Below, one piece after another: positions 1 to 10,859 of a DNA stretch of 64,000 nucleotides. Source of the DNA: Suillus spraguei (lineage: Eukaryota; Basidiomycota; Agaricomycetes; Boletales; Suillaceae); contig JABCPU010000242.1 in NCBI GenBank assembly GCA_016800925.1, positions 40,013 to 104,012 on the forward strand, written 5' to 3'. A program made the translations under genes and the position numbers. Numbering within the stretch: position 1 is the stretch's first letter; each line of letters starts with the position of its first letter. The notes under the pieces are model-generated. The model worked only from the letters and a program-made list of their open reading frames with translations. It was not told where the DNA came from and made no database searches.

Positions 1-480
1 ATGACACTCCAACATTTAACATGAACTTGCCATGGTTTTGGGAGTTGCAATGGCTCAAATGAGCCTTGGTCTTGCTTGTAAGTATTGTCAGGAAAGTCAT
101 CCCAAGGAGGTGGTGCCTGAACAGGCTGAAGTGTTGGTGATTCTGGGGGAGAGTGAGGCATGGACCTGTAGGCTCCTGCCCCTTGCTTCTACCCTGTGGG
201 ATTTTTGCAATGGGGTGCATCTACCTATCTTCATCTTATTTTCTAATGCTAATTTTGCAAGCAAAGCATCTGCTCAGGTGGAATGAATTTTTATTACATT
301 GTGGTGTCATACTGTCCTGCCGACTCATTACAAATTTATGTCCATTTATGGCTTCGGGACCAATATAGCTCAATTAAGCTACTGTTAGGCTTTTCTCAAA
401 GTTCAACTTCTGACAATTCATTAATACTTCCACCTTGCTTATCCTCAGCCAATTCTGCAATCTGATTCACCATAGCAAGG
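1..480. other. No gene recognised
   Basis: Short overlapping open frames on both strands show no recognisable family and no splice-consistent chain. The tail of this stretch may hold the unseen first exon of the gene that becomes readable from about 480 onward. Confidence 0.4.
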
Positions 481-2325
481 ACGGGTCATCCCACTCACTC
501 GACTTCCAGCAGAAATAGGGCACGTCAACCACAGACACAGAAGCTCACGGAAAACAAGATTTTGGAGTTGAAGAACTACCTTCCTGAGTGGACCGCGGTC
601 AAAAGGGGTGAGAAGTAAGGGGTTTTTACTGCAATTGCCAGGGCAGCCAGGTTGTTTGCTCCTAAAGTCGACCAAGGACAATGGAAAAAGAGGAAGCAGG
701 TGATGCGTCTTCGTTGTGTTGAAAAACTACAATTTTAACATCTTATTCTTCCATCAACTCTCAGATGTATAAGACTTGGTTGTTCAACAACAAGAAAAAG
801 AAGGAAAGGAAGGACATGATAAAGTATGGGAGGAAATGGACGCCTAGGATGGTGGTCTACCAGCAGAACCGCAAAGAGGTGCTAAAGAGGATTGAGGATG
901 AGTCCGGGGCAAAGCCGGGAGATCCCAGTATGTTCAAACATTATCAAGGGGCTGTGAAGAGAGTCATGGCTGAATTGGACGATAAGGAGTTGGAGAAGGC
1001 AAAAGAAACAGCGGCAGAATGGTCCAACAGCTTTCCTCCTCCGGAGATACAAGCACAAGTTGCTCGTAAGAAGGGACCGGCATATATGGAGCACTTTTCG
1101 AAAGAGATGTGGAGGCAATGTGGGATGAGAGTGTTTGTGTTGTCAGCTTGGAAGAATGAAGAGGGAGAGGTTCTGTTCTGGATGTAAGTCAATTGTGTCC
1201 GTCATTGCCGATCTTTTAATATATGTGTGCAGGCATGATGATAATGAGGCATTAGGAGATGGTGATAGCTTCATGAAGACAAAGGACTGGGAGGACATTG
1301 AGCCAGTATGGCAGGAGTATGCCCAGGAACAGTTTGGTGAGTGTTTGAACTTTGGATGCAAGAATGAATTTGTTGATCATCACAATGATAGGTGCCGGGG
1401 CACAGGACGGAGGACGACAGGTGAAGGGAGGTCACAAAAGAGTCAGAAAACCAGCTTTTGAACTCGACACAGATGGGGATGGGATGCCGTTACTTCCAGA
1501 CATCACAGAAACAAAACTTGAGGAGAAGAAAGCCATAGTCAGGGCATTTCTTACATCGCACTACAGTGAGTCTTTCGTGGCAACATCAAAGATGTTGCTG
1601 AATGCGTGGACACAGGAATATGTTCCAGGAATGACAAGGCTGTCGTGCCATGGAGTGCCCTCATACAAAGTCAGGATGACTTTGTGGCAAGGAAGTATCT
1701 TCCAGCGGATATTGACCTGAAGGAGCCTTCGAAGTTGCAAAACTGGGACACCACAACCTTGCTCAATTTCTGGTATGCTCAGCAGGAAACAGGAAAAGAT
1801 TCAACATTCCTGTTCAAAGCATGGAAGAATAAAGATGGGGACATGGTACCATCTGTGGTATCTGGCAAGTCGCCCTCTCGTCAGACTTGTAAAGTGAGAA
1901 TGCAGCAGAGGGTAGCTCTCCGAAGGCCCAGGATTCATCAACAGAAGCCGAGAGTGATACCGACAGTGACACTCATCACATGGAGGATGACATTAATGAC
2001 TCGGCTGACGGTCGATCCCCGCTGAAGAAACCCAGATGAACAGCACATCCATCTTCAGCACCCAAGGAGACAGAAGTTCCATGTTCAATGCCGAAGCCTC
2101 ACCCAGCCAAGCCAGCCAAAACAGGTGCACTTTTGACATCACAAATGGGCAACCTCCTGGCCAGGTTGACTGAGGAAGTGGAAGAGAGGAACATGTTGCT
2201 GGAACCAACAAGCATACAGGGCAAGAAAGCTGTGATTGAACCATCCACAAGGACCACCCGGAGTAAGTCTCAAAAGCTGGTAGAGAGTACACTTCGAGTA
2301 ACCAGGGCAAGGGGAAGGAAATAAT
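480..2325 (+). CDS. Repetitive Agaricomycete hypothetical protein, multi-exon, probably decaying
   Basis: Several exons can be chained by GT-AG borders. A first piece is rich in KLTENKILELK-type residues, followed by a short exon ending at about 704 and an exon from about 765 (MYKTWLFNNKKKKERK) to about 1183. Later exons contain AFELDTDGDGMPLLPD (about 1460-1500), VVPWSALIQSQDDFVARKYL (about 1640-1700) and a C-terminal Lys/Arg-rich, Glu-rich segment ending at 2325. I recall this architecture (basic N-terminus, Trp-containing middle, low-complexity acidic tail) from highly repeated, transposon-associated mushroom proteins, but no domain name applies. An in-frame TGA at 2037-2039 (CCCAGATGA) interrupts the tail; the 90-odd codons after it still look coding, so it may be a CGA-to-TGA mutation. 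The true start is not certain. No catalytic motif is visible. Confidence 0.5.
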
Positions 2326-2667
2326 GTACATATACCAAACTGCCCCCATTTGTACCACACTATCATCCTTTGTCACACTTCTCAAAACACTGTGTCCCAT
2401 GTCCCAAATGTCAAATCTGAAGCACTGAGTTCCGGACGAATCCTGATCACCGAGTTCCAGATGAATCCCGATCACTGAGCTCTGGACCCTGGGTATCATC
2501 ATTGGTAGTTGGTATTCAACACTATGGTTTGTGCATCATCTAAAATAAATTGGAATATGATTGTTATACATTAAAAATTCAGTGGTGGTGTACATGATGT
2601 AAGTATGTGTATGAATATCCAAATATTTACATATGAGGTTGATCATCACACTTCTCAATGAGGGTAT

Positions 2668-3565
2668 CTAATACCAGCAGCAATTCTGTTTGGCCCTTTG
2701 CAACCTCTGGAGGTCCATATCAGCTCTTCTGAGTTTGTTGGATGTGTCAGCCCAAGCCACTTGGAATGGTCGGTCAGCCTCGAGGAGTTGATGTACAGTA
2801 GGCTCCGGAAGATTGCCATGACACTGTTGGTAATGACCCAGGCGATCTAGAATCAATGCAACTTACAGAAAATTAGCAGAAAGATAAATAATGGACAATT
2901 AAATACTCACATTCTCTTTGATCATATGACATGAGTGGCATGAACTCCTGAAGCATGGCACACAGTTCTTCATTGCTGAGTTCCGGTATGGGTATTGACG
3001 TTCCAGAGGTGTTGCATTCACTTGGGAGATCACATCAATAATGAAAATGAGATGGTATGAATTAACTCACATGGAATGGCTAATCCTGGGATAGCCAGAG
3101 CATCAATCTCAACATCAGCACATTCCAGTACTTCATCACAATCAATAAGATTATCTTCAGGCCCTAGATACAAGTCCAGATTGTTGAAAAAAGCGAGTTC
3201 CTCAGCCTGAGCCAGGTATAATTGATCTGGATGGATTGAATGAACATGCAAAGTTGGATTATCTACATTTGAATTGAGAAACCTACCAGGAATTGCATCT
3301 GAGACATCCGGACCAATAAATGTCTGGTCAATTGGAAGATATACTGAAAGCAACACATACCTGATGAAATCCAGGACTCAGTCTCATCATCCAGCCCAAG
3401 GTATACATCATCCAGTGCATCTGGTCCATCTCTGGTCAATTGAAAGCTATACTGAAAACACAACATACCTAGTGAAATCTGAGACTCAGTTGAGTCATCC
3501 ACATCCATTGAGTTGCATTCAGTGACCGGAGGTTCATAAAATCTGACTGCTGGTTGAGATCTCAT
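2668..3565 (-). CDS. Small acidic hypothetical protein with repeated micro-exons
   Basis: Reading leftward from ATG at 3565, the protein begins MRSQPAVRFYEPPVTEC and then alternates very short acidic exons with very short introns. Two adjacent introns (about 3435-3471 and 3346-3382) have nearly the same sequence, starting GTATGT and ending TTGACCAG. The exons before them also resemble each other (ESQISL and ESWISS), so an exon-intron unit of about 100 bp has been duplicated. A further exon contains DLYLGPEDNLIDCDEVLECADVE-like acidic residues near 3120-3190. Downstream (2668-2856) a basic exon with LRRADMDLQRLQRAKQN is in a plausible chain. No known domain. The gene lies divergent from the next one (start 3784), sharing a 220-bp intergenic space. 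Splice sites are my reading only; introns of about 37 nt would be unusually short. Confidence 0.35.
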
Positions 3566-3783
3566 GATGTCTGATCAACTGATCAAACTGATTGATAACT
3601 GATAACTTTGAAGTTCAACACATGGCTAGCAACTGCTGAAAGTTGAACCATGACCAAACAAAGACAAACAATCAATGTTTATCAACATTGTCCTTCAATT
3701 GTCTGGTTTCTTTTGAAACTTCATCCTAGTGATAACAGGTTTCAAACTTATCTCAAGCTTTTCACATCTCTCAGTCAATCTAA

Positions 3784-5914
3784 ATGTCTACTCCAGTTCA
3801 AACCTCTTTGGCCGGTCTCAAGGCAACCACTGCTCAGATTGTGGGCATCATTGCTGGGGCGTGGCTCATGCCTGCCAGCACTGGACAAGCCCACCTTGCT
3901 CTGACAGCACAAGTCACTAATCTTGTGGTAAGTACCATTCATGTGTTAATTTTACTTTTGGTTTTTCTAAGATCTGTGTAGGCTGAGATAGTCAGGGAGC
4001 ATGAGAAAGGGCCTTACATGCCCGGCATCATTGCATCCTGCTCCAAGGAGTTGATGGAAGTTAGGTCCATGACTCCCCGGGTTGTGGCCCAACTGGCACA
4101 GCATCGGCCATGATGACCCCTGGGTGTTGAAACACTCCTGGCGCAGCAAGATTCGCACCTGGGAGGCATTAGGTGACCATTCAGGTGATCTCCCTGTCAT
4201 ACCTAACCCTTCAATTGGCTCAATCACTGTGACCTTCCCTCCCCACCCATCGTCACTGGCAATGTCGCCAGTTCTTCCACCAACACTGCCACCGAGTTCC
4301 GGGACAAGGGAAAAGGTAAGGCGGTTGTTGCTGACCTAGAGCTGGAAGTGGAAGGGAGCAGGAAGAGAAAGTCCCCCATGATGTCTGGACACTCTTCCTC
4401 ACCTCTGAAGTCAGCGAAGAAGGGTCGCAAGTGAGTCAAGGCAACTCGCAATGTGAAGCCGAAGGTGTTTGTGGAGTCAGAAGATGAGGAAGACTCGATT
4501 GTTCAGGTATGTCGTCCAGTTCATTGTTTTCATTCTCTCAATTTTTTGTAGCCTATTTTCAAGTGGAATGCCAGTGCTCAACCTGCCCTGGCCCTCCACA
4601 ATTGTTGTAGGGATGCCCCATTCCCCTCATTCACCCCGTTCCCCAAAGAAGCAATTATTTGGTCCTGCTTTGGTAAGTAATATTTAGTTGTCTGGCACTT
4701 AGACACATGCCTATATATCATCAGCTCATTGCTGGCAGTCCACCCAAGGTTATGGTCAGTAATCCTTCTGTGTCTGGACCTCCCGCCTATGCTTACCCAT
4801 TATCAGGCTACCTCCAGCAGTCATCTGGAGGTCGTCGAGACCCCCCAGGCAATGTCCAGCACTCCACCTGAGGAACCTCCAGTCATTGATACAGGTGATA
4901 TTCTCATTCCCAGCCCAGTGAGTACTCTAATAAATTCCAATGAGTCCATCAACTAACAGAACCCACAGAACAACCCCTGCCATTATTGCACCCAGGAGAA
5001 TTGGCCCTGAGCCACTCTGTTGGACAGGAGGACCCATGCCCTGTGTTTGTCGTGCGTCCGCTGTGCCACCAAGAAGATCAAATGTGTCCCAGCATCTATG
5101 GGATCCCCGCCCAAATGCATTTGAGGGAAGTCTACCACCTGCCAGATGCGCTCCAGGACACCTTCCAGAGCTCCCTCCAATGCTCCAGCTGCCTTGCAGT
5201 CCAGGGCCCGAACTCGCAGTCAATCTTGTGGCCCCTCCAGAACTCCAGCTGTCTCTGCTGTGACCACACCCAAGGCACAGTCCCATGAGCACAGCAAGAC
5301 AATCACTGCTGCCAAGACACCTGCACCTGCACCAGCTCGTGAGTCACCTCAATTTTCTATGACCATCTGACCTTATCTTTCACTTAGCTATTCTGTCTTC
5401 GAGTGCCACAGTGCCTCATCTGGCACTCAATGTGCCCATGCTGGATCTCCATTCCATGGCAATTGCTATTCAGGATGGTGCCGCTTGAATTGCTCTTCTT
5501 GAGGCTTGTGTGGCGGAGCAGGATGGTAAGATTGATACCCTGCAATTAGGCCTTCAACGCAAAGTCATCGACCAGCACCCTTCATTTCCACTTCCCGACT
5601 CTCCTGTCAATGCAACATTTTTGCTTGATCAATCTGTCCCCCTGTCCATCTCACCCCTCCCATCTGCACTTACTCCCCTCATTGACTTGGATATGGCAGG
5701 GATGGAGCCTCCATCTCCGAAAGTCCAGCCTGCATCTATCATTGAGGGTCTCATATTTGAGCTCAGCCAGATTCAGCCTGAGGGTCCACAAACGTCCAGC
5801 GAAATTGTGGACTCAGATGATCTGGGCAACCTTGTCCCAGAATATGATTCTGATGATATGGATGTTGAGGTGAAGGTTGAACCCTCTGCTGATGAGGGTG
5901 AAATGGCTACATAA
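3784..5914 (+). pseudogene. Repetitive hypothetical gene with Cys-rich KKIKC motif, frame-broken
   Basis: Exon 1 runs 3784-3927 (MSTPVQTSLAGLKATTAQIV...) to a GTAAGT donor. Exon 2 begins near 3981 with AEIVREHEKGPYMPGIIA. At about 4108 the reading frame hits TGATGA, and the obvious continuation (DDPWVLKHSWRSKIRTWEAL) is in another frame, so a frame break is present. Further right a Cys-rich signature C-x2-C-A-T-K-K-I-K-C-V-P followed by PPKC is readable at about 5048-5116. The last exon (about 5510-5914) has a heptad-like start and a Pro/Ser-rich then acidic tail ending in a stop at 5912-5914. The CxxC...KKIKC...PPKC pattern recurs in many mushroom repeat-family proteins and may bind zinc; function is unknown. 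It sits immediately left of the mariner element. Confidence 0.45.
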
Positions 5915-5937
5915 GTGTATGTTCATAGATGTATATA

Positions 5938-7524
5938 CAGTGGCTCAAAAAACTGTCCGCATGTTTTGGCATTTTTCACTATCTATAATATTGTGTGAGA
6001 ACAAACAAATGCCTCAAAAACATGCTTATACCACATTGTAGTATGGCGTCAGGGCTTTCATTTGAGCCCTACACCGTGGGAATCGGTGGAGATATGGTGG
6101 AGATACAAGGCTTACAAAATGGTGACTCATGCGGACAGTTTTTTGACTCAAGTATTTTACAGTAATAACCAGGTATTCTAGTATTTTGTATGACCTCCCT
6201 TGGCTTTAATTACTGCCTCTATCCTTCTAGGCATACTCTCAATTAATTTCTGGCAATCCTCAGCTGTGATCTTCCCCCATTCCACTGCTACTCTCTCCCA
6301 AAGCTCCCATACTCCTTTAGGGGGGTTTTCATAGGCTTGAAGCTTTTTCTTGAGTGTTCCCCAGAGATGTTCAATGACATTGACATCAGGAGACTGTGCT
6401 GGCCAGTCAAGAACATTGATGTTATGTTCTTCAAACCATTCCCTAGCTCTTCTGGATGTGTGCTTGGGATCATTATCCTGTTGGAAAATGATATCTTCTT
6501 CATCAATCCCTGATTCTGCCAAGCTAGGCAGCAAGTGGTCATTTAAAATGTCCACATACTGCTCAGCATTCATCTTCCCCTCAACCTCAGCAAGCATTCC
6601 CACACCATTCCATCCCATACAGCCCCATACCATTAAAGAACCTCCTCCAAACTTGACAGTCCCATTAACCTCTCTGTCTGTTAGGCCATCTCCCTTCTTT
6701 TTCCATACATACACCTTCCCATCTGACCATATAACACGCTTCCAGTCCTCTACAGTCCAGTGTTGATGAGCTAAGGCAAAGGCTAGTCTTCTCTGCCTAT
6801 GTTTGATGGAGAGAAGAGGCTTTTTCTTCTTTGTTACTGCCTTGAGATGAGCTGCCTTGAGAACATTCCTCACAGTTTGTGAAGAGACAGGGGTAGTGAT
6901 GGTGGAATTGATATAATGGGTGGCTTGGACAGCATTATCAGCCTTTCCTGTAGTGATATGTTGGATAATAGCCCTTTTGTCAGTAGAGGTAAGCTTGGAT
7001 GGACGTCCTCCACAAGAGTTTTCCTTGTCTGGGTGGCTTTCTTTGATGAACTTGGCCACAGTGGACTTGCATACTCCAGTTCTAGAGGAAATTTGGCGAG
7101 CAGAGAGGCCAGCATAAGACAGAGAGAGGATATTATCTCTTTGAGCAGAGGAGATGGCTTTCATGGTGATTATGACTATGATACATGAGATATTCTGGTT
7201 TATATAGTTAGATATAGTCATAAAATAACATAATGACACCACTTTATAATTTATATAATAGTGGCATGATTTTTATGGTGTCATAAATAATGATTTATAT
7301 AGTTTTAATATACACTCAAAAAACTGTCCACATGAGTCATCATTTTATAAGCCTTATATCTCCACCATATCTCCGCCGATTCCCACGGTGTAGGGCTCAA
7401 ATAAAAGCCCTGAAGCCATACTACAATGTGGTATAAGTATGTCCTTGAGGAATTTGTTCATTCTCACACAATATCATAGATAGTGAAAAATGTCAAAACA
7501 TGCGGACAGTTTTTTGAGCCACTG
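5938..7524 (-). mobile_element. Tc1/mariner (DD34E) DNA transposon with ~210-bp inverted repeats
   Basis: The ends are exact: CAGTGGCTCAAAAAACTGTC begins at 5938 and its reverse complement ends at 7524, flanked on both sides by TA (5936-5937 and 7525-7526), the canonical Tc1/mariner target duplication. The two arms (about 5938-6152 and 7311-7524) are near-perfect inverted copies of one another apart from small changes. Each arm is itself bounded by inverted copies of the CTCAAAAAACTGTCC motif, so the motif occurs four times in all. The internal transposase gene is open on the minus strand. Length is about 1.6 kb. Apparently complete; whether it is active cannot be read from sequence alone. 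Confidence 0.95.
6178..7164 (-). CDS. Tc1-like transposase, DD34E, intact
   Basis: From ATG at 7164 the frame is open for 328 codons to a stop at 6178. The N-terminus (MKAISSAQRDNILSLSYAGL) continues into a helix-turn-helix pair (SARQISSRTGVCKSTVAKFI), the paired-like DNA-binding domain that recognises the inverted repeats. The DDE nuclease core shows the first Asp in VIWSDGKVY, the second in FQQDNDPKHTS and the Glu in DVNVIEHLWGTLKKKL. Exactly 34 residues separate the second Asp and the Glu, so this is a DD34E enzyme. The GGGSLMVWGC block is also typical. An in-frame upstream ATG at 7242 would add 26 hydrophobic residues absent from the family, so I chose 7164. Cut-and-paste transposition in the nucleus is the expected role. 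No frame break or catalytic substitution is seen. Confidence 0.92.
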   Translation of the reverse strand: MKAISSAQRDNILSLSYAGLSARQISSRTGVCKSTVAKFIKESHPDKENSCGGRPSKLTSTDKRAIIQHITTGKADNAVQATHYINSTITTPVSSQTVRNVLKAAHLKAVTKKKKPLLSIKHRQRRLAFALAHQHWTVEDWKRVIWSDGKVYVWKKKGDGLTDREVNGTVKFGGGSLMVWGCMGWNGVGMLAEVEGKMNAEQYVDILNDHLLPSLAESGIDEEDIIFQQDNDPKHTSRRAREWFEEHNINVLDWPAQSPDVNVIEHLWGTLKKKLQAYENPPKGVWELWERVAVEWGKITAEDCQKLIESMPRRIEAVIKAKGGHTKY

Positions 7525-7544
7525 TACAATGTTTGAATGAATGT

Positions 7545-10030
7545 CAGTGCTGGATGCCAAGTCCGGAAATCCGGAACTGGATACTGGAGATTCAAACTAG
7601 ATATTTCGCAAATTCCGGATACCCGGCCACCTGAAACACAACACACAAGGTAAAGAATTTGAAGCCTATCTGTCGAGTCACCTAGTGCTGAGTGCCAGGT
7701 GCCGGATGCCAGGTGCTAGGTGCCAGGTGCCAGGTGCTAGGTGCCAGGTGCCAGATGCCAGGTGCTGGCTGCAGAGTGCTGACACCAGAAACTCGAGATT
7801 TGAGATGAGAAAAATATCTACCAAAAATGTGTGGATCAAATTCCTTTTATTGTCTCACATTTTTCTGAGGCCTGAGTGCAGATTCATGAGTGCCGAACCC
7901 CAAAATTGTGGACTATCGGATTTCGGGGTTTGGGGTTCGGCACTAACAATGTCTGCTCTCAGAAAAATGTGAGGCAATAGAAAGATGTAGATTTGCACAT
8001 TTTGAGTGCCGAACCCAACCCCCCACACCCAGCAATCGGGACTTGGGACTCATAACAATGTGAAACATATCAATCCACATATTTTAAGTGCTGAACCCCG
8101 AACCCCGGCACTCAGGACTGGGGACTGGGGACTCATAACAATGTGAAATATCTCAATCCATATATGTTAAGTGCCAGACCCTGAACTCTGGCACCCAGGA
8201 CTCGGTACCCAGGACTTAGAATGATGTGAGGCAATACAAAGATATTGATTCACACATGTTGAGTGCCGAACCCCAAACTCTGGCACCCGGCACTCGGAAA
8301 TCAGGACTCGGGACTCATAACAATGTGAAAGATATCAATCCACATATTTTAAGTGCCAAACCCCGGCACCCGGGACTTAGAACAATGTGAGGCAATACAA
8401 AGATATTGATTCACACATTTTGAGTGCTGAACCCTGAACTCCGGCACCTGGCACTTGGGACTTGGGACTTGGGACTCATAACAATGTGAAAGATATAGAT
8501 CCACATATTGTAAGTGCCAAACCCCAAACCCTGGAACCCGGTGTAAAGATACAATCTAGCCTGGGCTGTAGATAAACCACGGCCTAAGCTAGTATGCGAG
8601 TCTTGCGCTCTACCTAGTTTGCTTCACTTGCGAAGGCAAGAACATTCGACCCTAAAGGGAATGCCAAGTTAGTATAGTTCAATATTGCCCAACCTGTAGT
8701 GTGAGAATGGCATCGGAGGTAGCGAGATGCTAGCGGTAATACTCCGGTCCATGGGAAACTTGCGGTAAAACTAGCGGTAAGCGTGGGAATGCGGTAGACA
8801 AGCAGTAGCGTGAATGGTAAAACTGTGGTAAGTGTGGGAACTTCTGCGGTAATACAAGTGGTAGTGTAGCGATGAAGCGTGAGAAAGCGGTAGCGCTAGC
8901 GGTGAAGCGTGGGAAAGCGGTAATGAGCGGTGGTGCGTGCAGCAGTAAAGCAATTCTTAGAGATAGTAACTTCGGTAAAGGACTTTATTTCATAGTGACA
9001 GTAGTGGTGACTATCCTAAGTACCGTGTGTACTATAGGAGGGAAGTAGTGAACGAGTACAGGTATTTAGGAATTTTATACGAAAGGAATAGCTACGGAAA
9101 TGGAAGGGATAGGATTAACACGCAGCAGACATGTAATAAGACTGCACTACAGTTTACAAAACATCACGTACCGGTGAGACTGGATGGACATAGGACGGAC
9201 GGTAAATCTTGCTTGAGGATGCCAAATGGGTTCGCGGAGATTGTTGAAGATCACCGGTTCGCAGGAAAGTTGCTGTAGTATAGCCGCTAAGCTGCAATGA
9301 GGCTTCCGGAGCGCAGAATGATACTGTTAGATAGGGGTAACGCATGGTAAAGTGTCATGGCAAGGGATGGTGAAGCTGAAAGGTAAGGATAATGATAGCC
9401 ATGTGACACCTATACGAAAATGTGCCATTTCAAGCTCAGCGTGAGTTTGTTTGTCACACCAGCACCCGGCACTTGTGACTCGGGACTCAGAACAATGTGA
9501 GGCAATAGAAACATATTGATCCACACATTCTAAGTGCCGAACCCCAAACCCCGAACTCTGGTAGTCCACTATTTCGGGGTTTGGGGTTTGGTACTCGGGA
9601 TTCTGCACTTGAGACTGAAAAAAATGTTAGGCAATAAAATGACTTTGATCCACACATTTTTGGTAGATATCTTTTTCATCTCAAATCTCGAATCTCGAGT
9701 GCCAAACCCCAAATCCCGAAATCCGGTAGTCCACAATTTCGGGGTTCGGTACTCGGGACTCAGAAAAATGTCAGGCAACAACAAAACTTTGATCCACACA
9801 TTTTTGGTAGATATCTTTGTTGTCTCAAATCTCGAGTTTCTAGTTTCGAGACTCTGCACCCGGCACCTGGCACTTGGCACTCGGCACTAGATGACCCGAC
9901 ACATGGACTTCAAATCTTTCACCTTGTGTGTTGTGTTTCAGGTGTCCGGGTATCTGCAATTCAGGAAATATCTAGTTTGAATCTCCAGTTTCAAGTTCCA
10001 GGTTTCGGGACTTGGCATCCAGCACCCAGC
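7545..10030. mobile_element. Long-inverted-repeat element filled with degenerate GTGCCGAACCCC repeats
   Basis: About 430 bp at the left (from about 7545, GTGCTGGATGCCAAGTC) reappears as its reverse complement at the right (ending about 10030, GACTTGGCATCCAGCAC). Shared blocks include GAGATTCAAACTAGATATTT, CACCTGAAACACAACACACA and ATATCTACCAAAAATGTGTG. Between the arms, 7990-8560 and 9450-9600 hold a degenerate tandem array of about 100-130 bp units (title-like GAGTGCCGAACCCC, GGCACCCGGCACTCGGGACT, AACAATGTGAGGCAATA). The centre, 8560-9450, is unrelated and non-coding, with scattered GCGGTAA motifs. No transposase or other protein frame is visible, so if it moves it does so non-autonomously. 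I cannot fix a target-site duplication; AATGTCA on the left and TTGACATT on the right may mark the true outer limits. Confidence 0.6.
8755..8960 (+). repeat. Degenerate GCGGTAA / AGCGTGGGAA short tandem repeats
   Basis: At least ten variants of AGCGGTAA or GCGGTAG alternate with GCGTGGGAA or GCGTGAATG across about 200 bp. There is no fixed period and no coding frame. It forms the core of the long-inverted-repeat element. Confidence 0.6.
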
Positions 10031-10108
10031 ACCTGGCACTTGGTACTCGGGGTTTGGCACTCAGTGAAATTTGACATTTATATTTTTGTGAGCTTCGACT
10101 TCTGAGTC

Positions 10109-10584
10109 TGTTACAGTCGTACATGCCCCTATTCATTTTCTCTTGGTCTCCTTTACTTGTATATTACATAACATGACTCTGACTCATATGCTCAACGCAT
10201 CTGTACTATAGTTGCCTTCCTTCTTTGGATACGCACTTACATTCTCACGTCTCTCCTGGTCCGTGTGCACATCTTGGCTTATTTAAGCACGCCGTATTAC
10301 ACTTGTATACTTTACTTTAATCTTACTGGGTTTTACCTGGAATATCCTTCACTTAGGCCTCTAACCTAAGTCGTCTTGAATCGTCTCTAAGTCTAAGCAC
10401 TCCTTAGTCTTAGTCTCTATTCTTGTAGAACCTCTTAGACTTGTCTTTGAGGCTGAACCCTTGATAGTACTCGGAACGCATTCCTTGTACTTTCACCTTG
10501 TCCTTTTCTGGACATTGTAGAACTCCCCAGCAGACCATCTGTGTCTTTTCACTGTCGCTGGTGACGCCACCCCAGTTCGTAACA
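10109..10584 (-). mobile_element. Solo LTR, family A (minus orientation)
   Basis: The 476-bp sequence begins TGTTACAGTCGTAC and ends CCCAGTTCGTAACA, with the five bases GAGTC immediately on both sides (10104-10108 and 10585-10589). That is a perfect target-site duplication, so this is a complete LTR left after recombination. It is the reverse complement of the LTR at 11363-11837 with moderate divergence, and that copy defines the orientation. TGTTACGAACTGGGG-type termini are what I associate with fungal Gypsy LTRs, but no internal region is present to confirm the superfamily. Confidence 0.9.
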
Positions 10585-10859
10585 GAGTCTCATGTTTCAG
10601 GCTTCAGGTGCTCTGGTGGTCAGGTTTCAAGACTCGGTGATTTATTGTGTTAGACAATAGGATATGGTGCACACCAAGGCTCAGGTTTCGGGTTTTTGGA
10701 CTTCAGGACTTGATTATCGGTGAATGTCAGACATGGTGCATTCAGGTTCTCATGCTTCGGGGTTTAGATTTTGGTGGTCGATGGTAGGTATATGCACTCA
10801 TAGGGTGCATGTATCCTATGTGTTTGATTCTCTGGTGGCTACATCAGCTGTATGTCTTT

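Noticed and set aside
7990..8560. CRISPR-like regularly spaced repeats
   Set aside because: Units are diverged, of variable length and without unique spacers, in a fungal genome; this is a degenerate tandem array.
8561..8680. Possible tRNA-like stretch with TTCGACCCT
   Set aside because: Neither an A box nor a cloverleaf can be drawn; it lies inside the repeat element. No tRNA was supported anywhere in the window.
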